DNA of 64,000 nt, from contig NZ_CP017715.1 in the NCBI RefSeq assembly GCF_001854125.1, positions 1,302,001 to 1,366,000 on the forward strand. The letters are read 5' to 3'. How positions within the stretch are numbered: position 1 is the first letter of the stretch; each line of letters opens with the position of its first letter. A model generated the notes under the pieces. The model was given only the letters and a program-made list of their open reading frames with translations, had not been told where the DNA came from and made no database searches. Of this stretch, positions 1 to 8,209 are shown in pieces. The DNA comes from Marinobacter salinus. GTDB lineage: Bacteria; Pseudomonadota; Gammaproteobacteria; Pseudomonadales; Oleiphilaceae. The position numbers and the translations under genes are program-made.

Positions 1-29
1 GTTCCGCGAACACAGTGATTACTGAGACC

Positions 30-53
30 GATCCCCGGCCTGCGGCCGGGATC
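30..53. terminator. GC-rich hairpin at the left edge
   Basis: GATCCCCGGCC and GGCCGGGATC pair around a TGC loop with one bulged C. A short T-containing stretch follows on the plus strand. It may be the end signal of a plus-strand gene lying left of the window. Without that gene the role is uncertain. Confidence 0.35.
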
Positions 54-98
54 ACGACTGTTTCTGGAGCTCTTGAATGCCAGAACTTGCAACCTGGG

Positions 99-125
99 GC
101 CTCCCGGCCGACAAGGCCGGGAGGC
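99..125 (+). terminator. Strong 11-bp stem hairpin, probable terminator
   Basis: A perfect inverted repeat (GCCTCCCGGCC, loop GACAA, GGCCGGGAGGC) is followed by TTTGAT on the plus strand. The T tract is short, and on the minus strand there is none. It fits best as a terminator for a plus-strand transcript entering from the left, although it also lies just downstream of the minus-strand DUF302 gene. Confidence 0.45.
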
Positions 126-172
126 TTTGATGGCTTCAGCTCGTTGACTGATTACTCATCGTTCTGAGTTGA

Positions 173-559
173 TCAGATCGCCTCAACCACCTCGGAGAGC
201 CTGTCACGGACTTTCCCCGCAACTTGTTTGAGTTCGTCATTATCAATGGCCGTCATGGAGGCGACAGGGTCAATTGCACTGACCTCCACGCCATCCGAAA
301 CTTCCCTGAGAATCACGTTGCACGGCAGCATGGCACCGACGCGGGGTTCCACGCCGATGGCTTCCCAGGCCATACCGGGATTACAGGCCCCCAGAATCCG
401 GTAGGCCGACATGTCCTTGTCGAGCTTTTTCTTCATGGTGGCTTTGACGTCGATCTCGGTCAGCACGCCGAAGCCATGGTCCCCCAGGGCCTTCCGCGCT
501 CTCTGGTCGACATCCTCAAAATCGACATTCTTGATGAGACGGTTGATCGTGTATGACAT
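173..559 (-). CDS. DUF302-domain protein
   Basis: A 128-residue protein of the DUF302 family, small alpha/beta proteins whose biochemical role is not settled. The family signature is visible in the stretch around residues 55-85 (AYRILGACNPGMAWEAI, then VGAMLPCNVILRE), with the paired Cys-containing segments typical of the family. There is no signal peptide, so it should be cytoplasmic. It is the last gene of the minus-strand copper cluster, 24 bp after the P-type ATPase, with a good ribosome site (AGGAG) before its ATG. DUF302 genes recur next to metal and redox stress genes. A role in copper or oxidative stress is inferred from position only. Confidence 0.85.
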   Translation of the reverse strand: MSYTINRLIKNVDFEDVDQRARKALGDHGFGVLTEIDVKATMKKKLDKDMSAYRILGACNPGMAWEAIGVEPRVGAMLPCNVILREVSDGVEVSAIDPVASMTAIDNDELKQVAGKVRDRLSEVVEAI

Positions 560-583
560 GGTTATCTCCTGTGAGAGAAAAGT

Positions 584-2788
584 TCAGTGGTCCGATCCCA
601 GCCTGACCACTCGCAAACGCAGTGCGTTGACAATCACGCTGACTGAAGACAGCGACATGGCGGCCGCTGCGAAAATCGGGGACAGCAGGATGCCCGCAAA
701 CGGATACAACACCCCGGCGGCGATCGGGACGCCAGCAGAGTTGTAGATAAAGGCAAAAAACAGGTTCTGCCGGATGTTGCGCATGGTCGCCAGAGACAGC
801 TGGCGGGCTTCCACAATGCCCATCAGGTCTCCCCGGAGCAGTGTAATACCGGCACTTTCGATCGCGACATCCGTACCTGTGCCCATGGCCACACCCACAT
901 CCGCCGTTGCCAATGCGGGTGCGTCGTTTACGCCATCGCCGGCCATGACCACAATACGGCCTTCATCTTTCAGGCGCTGAACGATCTTGCCCTTGTCCTC
1001 CGGCAGGACTTCCGCCTCCACTTCGTCAATGTGCAGTTTGCGGGCAACGGCCTCAGCCGATGTGCGGTTATCGCCGGTCAGCATGACGACACGGATGCCA
1101 TCCTTCTGTAGTGCCGTTATGGCAGCTTCAGTGGTTTCCTTCACCGGATCGGCAATGGCAAGCAACCCGCAAACTTTTCCGTCAACTGCTGCGAAAATCA
1201 CGGTGGCCCCATCCCTGCGGAGCTGGTCGGCTTCAGACTCAAAATCCGAGGTATCGACGCCTTCGGATTCCATCAACAGCCGGTTACCAATCAGTACCTG
1301 CTGCCCATCGATCTTCCCGGTCACGCCTTTGCCGTTAGGGGAATCGAAACCCTCAGCGTCGGGCAGCGTCAGGTCCATGGCCCTGGCTTTGTCGAGAATG
1401 GCATGGGCCAGCGGGTGCTCACTGCCCTTTTCCAGGCCGCCGGCAAACCGCATGAGTTCTTCCTCGCTGAATCCCTCGGCAGGAACCAGCTTTGTGACCT
1501 GAGGTTTGCCTTCTGTCAGAGTGCCGGTCTTGTCCACCACAACCGTATCCACCTTTTCCATGCGCTCCAGAGCTTCCGCGTCCCGTATCAGCACACCACT
1601 CTGGGCGCCCCGGCCGACACCCACCATGATGGACATGGGGGTGGCCAGGCCCAGCGCACAGGGGCAGGCGATAATCAGCACGCTCACAGCAGCGATCAGA
1701 CCGAACGCCATAGGTGGCGTTGGCCCAAGGAAGGACCAGGCGATAAAGGCGATAATGGCGATCAGGATAACGGCCGGCACAAAGTATCCCGCCACTTTGT
1801 CCGCCAGGCCCTGAATCGGTGCCCGGCTGCGCTGGGCGCTGGCCACCATCTGTACGATCTGGGACAACATGGTGTCGCGGCCCACTTTGTCCGCCCGCAT
1901 GATAAAACTGCCTTGCTGGTTGATGCTGCCGCCAATCACCTGATCGCCCGATTTCTTGCTGACCGCCAAAGGCTCACCGGTGACCATGGATTCGTCCACA
2001 TTGGAGTTGCCCTCCAGCACCTCACCGTCCAGCGGAACCTTGTCCCCCGGACGAACCCGAAGGCGGTCGCCAACCTTGACCTGATCAAGCGACACATCGG
2101 CCTCGCCGCCCTCACCATCGAGCTTTCTGGCTGTGGCGGGAGCTAAATCCAACAAAGCTTTGATGGCGCCGGAGGTTTTCTCCCTCGCCCGCAGTTCCAG
2201 CACCTGCCCCAGTAACACCAGCACCACGATGACCGCTGCCGCCTCGAAATACACGGCAACCGAGCCATCGTCCTGCCGGAAAGCACCCGGAAAAATCTGC
2301 GGCGCCAGCGTCGCCACCAAGCTGTAGATCAGGGCTACACCGGTACCAATGGCAATCAGAGTGAACATGTTCAGATTGCGGCTGACCACAGACTTCCAAC
2401 CGCGGACAAAGAAGGGCCAGCCACACCAGAGGACAACCGGCGTTGCCAGTACCAACTGGATCCAGTTGGATAGCTGAGGGGCGACAATGTGATCGAGCCC
2501 GGTCAGGTGCCCGCCCATTTCAAGCACCAGCACCGGCAGGGTAAGTATGAGGCCGAGCCAGAACCGCCGGGTCATGTCCCTGAGCTCTTCCGACGGTCCT
2601 TCATCGAGACTCACCTGCTCCGGCTCCAGAGCCATGCCGCAGATGGGGCAATCACCCGGACCTTCCTGCCGGATTTCCGGGTGCATGGGGCAGGTATAGA
2701 TGGTGCCAGGGGCTACCGGTTCTTGTTGCTTGAGCTCATTCCCGTGGTGGCCATGGTGGGCGTGGTGGGCATGCTGGTGCTCAGGCAT
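584..2788 (-). CDS. copA: Copper/silver-exporting P1B-type ATPase
   Basis: A 734-residue heavy-metal P-type ATPase that would pump Cu(I) or Ag(I) out of the cytoplasm. The N-terminus is His-rich (residues 4-15). A short metal-binding domain with CPMHPEI and CPICGMAL at about 31-57 replaces the classical GMxCxxC domain. Membrane segments flank the actuator motif TGEP (270-273), the transport-site CPC (375-377), the phosphorylated Asp in DKTGT (D419), the HP pair of the P1B class (458-459) and GDGVNDAP near residue 625. Length is normal. Its start overlaps the end of the upstream small membrane gene by 8 bp, so the two are translationally coupled. Silver and copper ATPases of this layout (CopA, SilP) cannot be told apart by sequence alone. 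Confidence 0.93.
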   Translation of the reverse strand: MPEHQHAHHAHHGHHGNELKQQEPVAPGTIYTCPMHPEIRQEGPGDCPICGMALEPEQVSLDEGPSEELRDMTRRFWLGLILTLPVLVLEMGGHLTGLDHIVAPQLSNWIQLVLATPVVLWCGWPFFVRGWKSVVSRNLNMFTLIAIGTGVALIYSLVATLAPQIFPGAFRQDDGSVAVYFEAAAVIVVLVLLGQVLELRAREKTSGAIKALLDLAPATARKLDGEGGEADVSLDQVKVGDRLRVRPGDKVPLDGEVLEGNSNVDESMVTGEPLAVSKKSGDQVIGGSINQQGSFIMRADKVGRDTMLSQIVQMVASAQRSRAPIQGLADKVAGYFVPAVILIAIIAFIAWSFLGPTPPMAFGLIAAVSVLIIACPCALGLATPMSIMVGVGRGAQSGVLIRDAEALERMEKVDTVVVDKTGTLTEGKPQVTKLVPAEGFSEEELMRFAGGLEKGSEHPLAHAILDKARAMDLTLPDAEGFDSPNGKGVTGKIDGQQVLIGNRLLMESEGVDTSDFESEADQLRRDGATVIFAAVDGKVCGLLAIADPVKETTEAAITALQKDGIRVVMLTGDNRTSAEAVARKLHIDEVEAEVLPEDKGKIVQRLKDEGRIVVMAGDGVNDAPALATADVGVAMGTGTDVAIESAGITLLRGDLMGIVEARQLSLATMRNIRQNLFFAFIYNSAGVPIAAGVLYPFAGILLSPIFAAAAMSLSSVSVIVNALRLRVVRLGSDH

Positions 2789-3023
2789 TCGGCCCCCCTT
2801 GTTTATCCGCGGGCCATTCAGAAAACGCGATGAAGTAGAGCAGGAAAAGATTAACGACGGGAATCACTATCAGAATGCCCATCCAGCCCGGATATCCCGT
2901 GCGCTGGCAAATACGCCAGGCCGGTATGACGACCACAATGCCGATCACCAGCATCCACAACCAGTGTCCGGCCCACATCGTGTTATAAAACATGGTATTA
3001 CCAAACGCTCCATTTCCCATCAT
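2781..3023 (-). CDS. Small two-helix membrane protein of the copper cluster
   Basis: An 80-residue protein with two hydrophobic segments (about residues 18-36 and 47-68) joined by a short loop, [12 protein letters not shown]. Small proteins with this GYPGWxG...P..N pattern are common as unnamed membrane proteins beside metal-transport genes. The N-terminus is rich in Met (MMGN, MFYN, MWAG), which could suit copper handling, but this is inference. A ribosome site (GGAGAG) precedes the ATG. The gene overlaps copA by 8 bp and so belongs to the same transcript. No enzymatic motif is seen. Confidence 0.8.
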   Translation of the reverse strand: MMGNGAFGNTMFYNTMWAGHWLWMLVIGIVVVIPAWRICQRTGYPGWMGILIVIPVVNLFLLYFIAFSEWPADKQGGPNA

Positions 3024-3050
3024 GGTACTGCTCTCCAGGTCGATAACCTA

Positions 3051-4077
3051 TTAATGGTGATGATGCACCTGAGTTCCCTCATGCCCGGATTCCCGGGTGC
3101 GCGCAGTTCTGGTCAGGAACAGCTGCTCGACAATGGCAATCACGGCCATCGTTGCCACGGCCACACCGATAACAAAAGGATCGGTGTTCAGTTTCACCCA
3201 GACAAAACCACCAAGTGCCAGCATATCCAGAATGATCGCCATGGCCGGCACCCAGGCACTTGCCTTCACATCTGCCCGCAAATAGCGAAGCACGCCCCAC
3301 GTTCCGGTGCGGATTTTTTACCTCGGAGCCGCTGTTGGTGATGGTGGTGAAACCCTTGAAGGCCAGTATCCCGAGCGCGGTGGCACCCAGGAAATTACCA
3401 ACGGTTCCCGTTTCTCCCTGTGCCGAGAAATCAACAGATATGCTGTCTGCGATCCAGACACCCACCAGCCCGAAAATCAGTATTCCCCCGATCTTCAGAA
3501 TGCCGATGAAGGAGGCCACACCCTGGATCATCCGGTTTCCCAGCAGGTTGATCAGAAAAGCCGCCAGGATCAGTGATACACCGAGAATGGGGACCATGCG
3601 CCCGCTTTCGTCGCCCCCGAACAGCTGCATAGTGTAGGAACCGAACGTTCGGGCAAGAAAGCTCTGTGCGATCACCATCGAGAAATACATCAGCAAGGCG
3701 TTGAACGCGGTCGGTAATCGGTTCCCGTAGGCCTTGTGAAGATACATTCCGATGCCTCCGGCGGAAGGCCAGGCATTGGAGATCTTGATGTAGGAATAGG
3801 CGCTGAAACTAACGATAACGGCAGCGGCCAGAAACGCGAGAGGGAAAAGAACGCCCGTCATCTGCGCCATCTGCCCTGTCAGCGCAAATATACCGGCGCC
3901 AATCATGACGCCAGTACCCAGCATTACCGTTCCTGGCAGGGTAAGGCTGCCTTCCTGATAGCGAGTTGTTCTGTCTGGTTCGCTACTCTGAGTAAACAGC
4001 TTTTGGTTTGACGCTTTACGAGCTTTAGCCACGGGGGTCCACCTTTTGGCTCGGTATCTTCCCATAGATGTGAACAT
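3051..4077 (-). pseudogene. APC-family amino-acid permease, internally deleted and frameshifted
   Basis: The upstream part (from 4077) encodes a clear APC-superfamily N-terminal half: helix 1 with GTGVMIGAGIFALTG, about six membrane helices, and the cytoplasmic motif GSEVKNPHRN after helix 6. Near position 3300 the frame then runs into low-complexity, Cys- and His-rich sequence with no membrane character, ending at 3079. In another frame, from about 3293 to 3051, there is a typical permease C-terminus with two membrane helices and a His-rich tail (HEGTQVHHHH). The best reading is loss of roughly helices 7-10, with a junction near 3290-3310 that also shifts the frame. Intact relatives have around 430-450 residues. 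A functional truncated product is unlikely. Confidence 0.8.
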
Positions 4078-4414
4078 CTTAAGCTGAATTGGGGCTGAAA
4101 TTGGAAGAAGGCTTTCGATGGATTTGACCTACATCAACGCTGTTTTACGCACTTGGCCTTCGGCTACGGGGCAGCGATTTCGACGTGCCTATCCGCCATT
4201 AATGGAGTTATTCGCCAGTCTGAGAGGTATTTCAGCGAAAAGGCAGGCATAAAAATCCGCCCCGCAGGTCTACCGGAATATTGCAGTTTACGTTAAGGTA
4301 AACATCAACCTGGCACGAATCACACCAGATTCTGCCAGGCTGTCTACAATGACATTAACTACACTCCCACAAGGAGTGTTTTGTTCCTCAGGCCATCACC
4401 CCAGGAAGAGGATT
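4078..4414. other. Divergent intergenic region between the permease remnant and the bkd operon
   Basis: This 337-bp gap separates divergent transcription units. The only convincing element is the palindrome at 4286-4303. An open frame of 44 codons (4118-4252, plus strand) starts after a GAAGAAGG stretch but encodes nothing recognisable and is not called as a gene. No clear hairpin terminator or sigma-70 promoter stands out. Confidence 0.5.
4286..4303. promoter_or_regulatory. Palindromic operator candidate upstream of the bkd operon
   Basis: GTTTACGTTAAGGTAAAC has perfect 6-bp arms and a central TTAA, with 16 of 18 positions symmetric. It lies about 110 bp before the E1 alpha start. Palindromes of the TTTACGTnnACGTAAA type are known for MerR-family regulators of branched-chain amino-acid genes (LiuR) in proteobacteria. 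The resemblance suggests such control, but the regulator gene is not in this window. Confidence 0.45.
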
Positions 4415-5599
4415 ATGACAACAACAAAGTCCAAAGTTGTGTATTCCCCAGTGTTTACCGACGGTGCGGAGTTCCGTATCCCCACCTTCAAGCTTCTGAA
4501 ACAGGACGGCTCACTTTACAAGAGTGCCAAGGCCCCTGACCTAGACAAGGAAAAGGCCCTACGTATATATCGGGCCATGATCACCACCCGAATACTCGAT
4601 GAGCGCATGCTTGCCGCCCAGCGCCAGGGGCGTTTGAGTTTCTACATGCAGTGTACCGGCGAGGAAGCTGCCGTTATTGGCAGTGCCGCCGCACTGGATG
4701 ATGATGACATGATCATGGCTCAGTACCGGGAACAGGGCGCCCTCGCCTATCGCGGGTTCACCATCGACGAGTTCATGAACCAATTGTTCGGCAATGAAAT
4801 GGACTATGGCAAGGGCCGGCAGATGCCCGTCCACTATGGCTCCAAAAAGCTGAACTACATGACTATTTCCTCACCTCTCGCAACCCAGATTCCCCAGGCC
4901 ACCGGCTATGCCTACGGCCAGAAACTGGCGGGCGATGGCCATTGTACGATTACCTATTTCGGTGAAGGCGCTGCTTCGGAGGGCGATTTTCATGCCGCCC
5001 TGAACATGGCCGCCGTTCACCGGGTACCGGTTATCTTCCTTTGCCGTAATAACGGCTACGCTATCTCCACGCCGGCCGCAGAACAGTTCGCCGCCGATGG
5101 CGTTGCACCCCGGGCTTACGGCTACAAAATGGACGTCATCCGGGTGGATGGTAACGATATTCTTGCGATGTATCAGGCTACACAGGAAGCTCGAAAGCTG
5201 GCGGTGGAACACAACCGCCCGGTGCTGATTGAAGCCATGAGTTACCGACTGGCGGCCCACTCCTCTTCCGACGACCCGTCCGGCTACCGCAGCAAGGACG
5301 AAGAAGCCGTGTGGCGGGAGAAAGACCCGATCCTGCGGATGCGGCTCTGGCTCGAGAGCAAAAATTGGTGGAGCGAGAGTGACGAAAAACAACTGCAGGA
5401 GACTATGCGGCGTGAAGTGCTTGAAACCATGAAAAGAGCGCAGAAACGTCCGCCACCCGCACTCGAAACACTCGTAACCGATGTTTACGATGAAGTCCCC
5501 CCGATGTTGGAGGAACAGTTCAAGAACCTGAAGGCGCATATCCGAAAGCATCCGGACGCCTATCCAAAGAGCGCAGAGCACGCGAAGGGAGGGGCCTGA
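4415..5599 (+). CDS. bkdA1: Branched-chain 2-oxoacid dehydrogenase E1 alpha subunit
   Basis: The thiamine-diphosphate E1 alpha subunit of the complex that oxidatively decarboxylates 2-oxoacids from Val, Leu and Ile to acyl-CoA. It aligns throughout with mitochondrial [27 protein letters not shown], the ThDP/Mg motif GEGAASEGD...CRNNGYAIS and the loop [19 protein letters not shown]. That loop keeps the serine (about residue 283 from this start) that is phosphorylated in the animal enzyme. The ATG at 4415 is preferred over an in-frame ATG at 4349 because AGGAAGAGG sits just upstream. That gives 394 residues. The next gene follows after one base, so the genes are co-transcribed. A generic pyruvate E1 is less likely given the BCKDHA-type motifs. 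Confidence 0.92.
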   Translation: MTTTKSKVVYSPVFTDGAEFRIPTFKLLKQDGSLYKSAKAPDLDKEKALRIYRAMITTRILDERMLAAQRQGRLSFYMQCTGEEAAVIGSAAALDDDDMIMAQYREQGALAYRGFTIDEFMNQLFGNEMDYGKGRQMPVHYGSKKLNYMTISSPLATQIPQATGYAYGQKLAGDGHCTITYFGEGAASEGDFHAALNMAAVHRVPVIFLCRNNGYAISTPAAEQFAADGVAPRAYGYKMDVIRVDGNDILAMYQATQEARKLAVEHNRPVLIEAMSYRLAAHSSSDDPSGYRSKDEEAVWREKDPILRMRLWLESKNWWSESDEKQLQETMRREVLETMKRAQKRPPPALETLVTDVYDEVPPMLEEQFKNLKAHIRKHPDAYPKSAEHAKGGA

Positions 5600-5600
5600 G

Positions 5601-6578
5601 ATGACTGAAATGAACATGTTGCAAGCTATCAACAGCGCCCTGGACACTGCCATGGCGGAGAACGAGCGAGTGCTTTGTTTCGGCGAAGACGTCGGCGTCT
5701 TCGGGGGAGTCTTTCGGGCTACCAGCAACCTGCAACAGAAGTACGGCAAAGCCCGATGCTTCAATACACCGCTGGTGGAACAGGGGATTATCGGCTTTGC
5801 CAACGGTCTTGCAGCCCAGGGTTCGGTGCCGGTGGCCGAGATTCAGTTTGCCGACTACATCTTTCCGGCGTTCGACCAGATCGTCAACGAATCCGCCAAA
5901 TTCCGTTATCGCTCAGGCAACCTGTTTAATGTCGGTGGCCTGACCATTCGCGCACCCTATGGGGGCGGTATTGCCGGCGGCCTTTATCACTCGCAGTCCC
6001 CGGAAGCCTACTTTGCCCACACACCGGGTCTCAAGATTGTGGTTCCCCGCAATCCGCATCAGGCCAAAGGGCTCCTGCTGGGCGCGATTCACGACCCCAA
6101 CCCGACCCTGTTCTTTGAACCCAAGCGCCTGTATCGGGCCTCTGTCGGCGACGTGCCGGATGAGGACTACCGGCTGCCGCTGGGCGAAGCCGAAGTTATC
6201 AAGGAAGGCACCGACATTACGCTTCTGGGCTGGGGCGCACAGATGGAAGTCATCCAGCAGGCCGTCGAGCTCGCCGAGAAAGAAGGGATTTCCTGCGAAG
6301 TGATCGACCTGAGAACCATTCTGCCCTGGGACGTGGAAACCGTTGCCAATTCCGTGCTCAAGACCGGGCGCCTGGTCGTCACCCATGAAGCTCCCCTGAC
6401 CGGCGGTTTTGCCGGTGAAATCGCCGCCACCATACAGGACCGCTGCTTCCTGTATCTGGAATCTCCGATCGCGCGGGTTACCGGGATGGACACACCCTTC
6501 CCGCTGGTGCTGGAAAAAGAGCACCTGCCCAATCACCTGAAGGTCTATGAGGCCATCAGGGCGAGCGTCGAATTCTAG
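5601..6578 (+). CDS. bkdA2: Branched-chain 2-oxoacid dehydrogenase E1 beta subunit
   Basis: A 325-residue E1 beta subunit, the normal length, forming the alpha2-beta2 E1 with the preceding gene. Family motifs run from the N-terminus ([20 protein letters not shown]) through [18 protein letters not shown], the YIFPAFDQI segment, and the C-terminal domain with [11 protein letters not shown] and [15 protein letters not shown]. The Glu in GEDVG is the conserved residue that contacts the thiamine ring. It starts one base after bkdA1 and ends 26 bp before E2. Subunit similarity is closest to BCKDHB-type enzymes, supporting branched-chain rather than pyruvate specificity. Confidence 0.92.
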   Translation: MTEMNMLQAINSALDTAMAENERVLCFGEDVGVFGGVFRATSNLQQKYGKARCFNTPLVEQGIIGFANGLAAQGSVPVAEIQFADYIFPAFDQIVNESAKFRYRSGNLFNVGGLTIRAPYGGGIAGGLYHSQSPEAYFAHTPGLKIVVPRNPHQAKGLLLGAIHDPNPTLFFEPKRLYRASVGDVPDEDYRLPLGEAEVIKEGTDITLLGWGAQMEVIQQAVELAEKEGISCEVIDLRTILPWDVETVANSVLKTGRLVVTHEAPLTGGFAGEIAATIQDRCFLYLESPIARVTGMDTPFPLVLEKEHLPNHLKVYEAIRASVEF

Positions 6579-6604
6579 GCTGATATCAGGACAGGAGAGT
6601 AACC

Positions 6605-8200
6605 ATGAGTAATTTTATACTGCCCGATATCGGCGAAGGTATCGTGGAATGCGAGCTGGTTAAATGGCTGGTTAGTGAAGGTGATGTGATTGAAGAAGAC
6701 CAGCCGGTGGCGGAGGTAATGACCGACAAGGCTCTGGTGGAGATCCCGGCGCCCTACAAAGGCCGGGTGACGCGCCTGTATTACAAAGAGGGCGATATCG
6801 CGAAGGTTCATGCTCCGCTGTTTGAACTGGTCGACGAGAGCGAAGACACTGGCCAGAGCACCGGGAACACTGCGCCGGAGGCTACCGAGGCTGGTTCCAC
6901 TCCGGAGCCGGTGCAGCGCGCACAGTCCACCTCAAGCCCGGAAGCCGATGACAACGCCACCGAAGACTTTATCTTGCCGGATATTGGTGAAGGCATCGTC
7001 GAGTGTGAAGTGGTGGAATGGCGAGTGGCCGAGGGTGACGAGATCGAGGAAGACCAGCCAGTGGTGGACGTGATGACCGACAAGGCGATGGTCGAAATCA
7101 CCGCGCCCAAGGCCGGTCGCGTTACCAAACTCTACCATCAGCAACAGGCCATGGCCCGGGTGCACTCCCCTCTCTTCGCGTTTATTCCTCGGGATCGTGA
7201 GGAACCCGCGGAGGCAAAACCCGAAACCCTGCCATCCCCTGAGTCATCGCCTGCAAAGGCGACACCCGTAGCGGGTGGAAACCGGGCACGCACTCCCGCC
7301 AGTCCCGCTGTCCGCCGGCTGGTTCGGGAGCACCAACTGAACCTGAGCGATATTGCCGGTTCCGGAAAGGACGGCCGGGTGTTGAAAGCCGACGTACTGG
7401 CACACCTCGATCAGTCTGCACAAGCTCCGGATCGCACTGGCGACTCGCTACCTGCGAATACCGGCGGCACGCGCAGGCAGCCGGAGCAGAAACAGGAAGC
7501 TCGGGTGGAGCCGATCCGGGGCATGAGAGCGGCAATGGCGCGCAGCATGGTAACGTCGGCGACGACCATTCCTCACTTTATCTACAGCGAGGATATTGAC
7601 GTCACTGACCTGCTGAGCCTGCGGGAGAGCCTGAAGCCGGAAGCCGAAGCCAAGGGCTCACGGCTGACACTGATGCCCTTCTTCATGAAAGCCATGGCCC
7701 TGGCGGTTCAGGAATTCCCGGTACTCAACAGCCAGCTCAACGACGATGTAACGGAGATTCATTATCTGCCCCAGTGCAATATCGGCATGGCCGTGGACGG
7801 TAAGGCCGGGCTGATGGTACCGAATGTCAAAGGCGTCGAAAGCAGGACCTTACTGGGCATTGCCGATGAAGTGGCCCGCCTGACCGAGGCGGCGCGATCG
7901 GGCCGGGTCAGCCAGGAGGACCTCAAAGGAGGCACCATTACCATCTCCAATATAGGCGCGCTGGGTGGCACTTACGCCTCGCCCATCATCAATGCGCCGG
8001 AAGTGGCAATCGTCGCCCTCGGCCGAACCCAGAAACTGCCGCGCTTCGACGCGAATGGTCAAGTGGTCGAGCGGGCTATCCTGACCGTGAGCTGGGCGGG
8101 GGACCATCGCATTATTGATGGCGGAACCATTGCGCGCTTCTGCAACCGCTGGAAAGGCTACCTGGAATCGCCGCAGTCGATGCTGCTGCACATGGGTTAA
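6605..8200 (+). CDS. bkdB: Dihydrolipoyl acyltransferase E2 with two lipoyl domains
   Basis: The E2 core of the complex, transferring the acyl group from E1 to CoA. Domain order is lipoyl domain 1 (2-76, lipoylated Lys 42 in MTDKALVE), linker, lipoyl domain 2 (about 121-196, Lys 160 in MTDKAMVE), a linker rich in Pro, Ala and Glu, the peripheral subunit-binding domain (about 230-267) and the catalytic acyltransferase domain (about 300-531) with active-site His 501 and Asp 505 in GDHRIIDG. Most bacterial BKD E2 proteins have one lipoyl domain. Here two near-identical ones suggest recent duplication. AGGAGAG precedes the ATG. No E3 (lipoamide dehydrogenase) gene is in the operon. Confidence 0.93.
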   Translation: MSNFILPDIGEGIVECELVKWLVSEGDVIEEDQPVAEVMTDKALVEIPAPYKGRVTRLYYKEGDIAKVHAPLFELVDESEDTGQSTGNTAPEATEAGSTPEPVQRAQSTSSPEADDNATEDFILPDIGEGIVECEVVEWRVAEGDEIEEDQPVVDVMTDKAMVEITAPKAGRVTKLYHQQQAMARVHSPLFAFIPRDREEPAEAKPETLPSPESSPAKATPVAGGNRARTPASPAVRRLVREHQLNLSDIAGSGKDGRVLKADVLAHLDQSAQAPDRTGDSLPANTGGTRRQPEQKQEARVEPIRGMRAAMARSMVTSATTIPHFIYSEDIDVTDLLSLRESLKPEAEAKGSRLTLMPFFMKAMALAVQEFPVLNSQLNDDVTEIHYLPQCNIGMAVDGKAGLMVPNVKGVESRTLLGIADEVARLTEAARSGRVSQEDLKGGTITISNIGALGGTYASPIINAPEVAIVALGRTQKLPRFDANGQVVERAILTVSWAGDHRIIDGGTIARFCNRWKGYLESPQSMLLHMG

Positions 8201-8209
8201 CGGGCAATC

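Noticed and set aside
4118..4252. A 44-codon plus-strand open frame in the bkd upstream region
   Set aside because: There is a possible purine-rich ribosome site, but the product has no recognisable motif and lies in regulatory DNA. Retained only as a note.
4308..4325. TGGCACGAATCACACC as a sigma-54 promoter of the bkd operon
   Set aside because: The -24 half matches but the required GC at -12 is absent.
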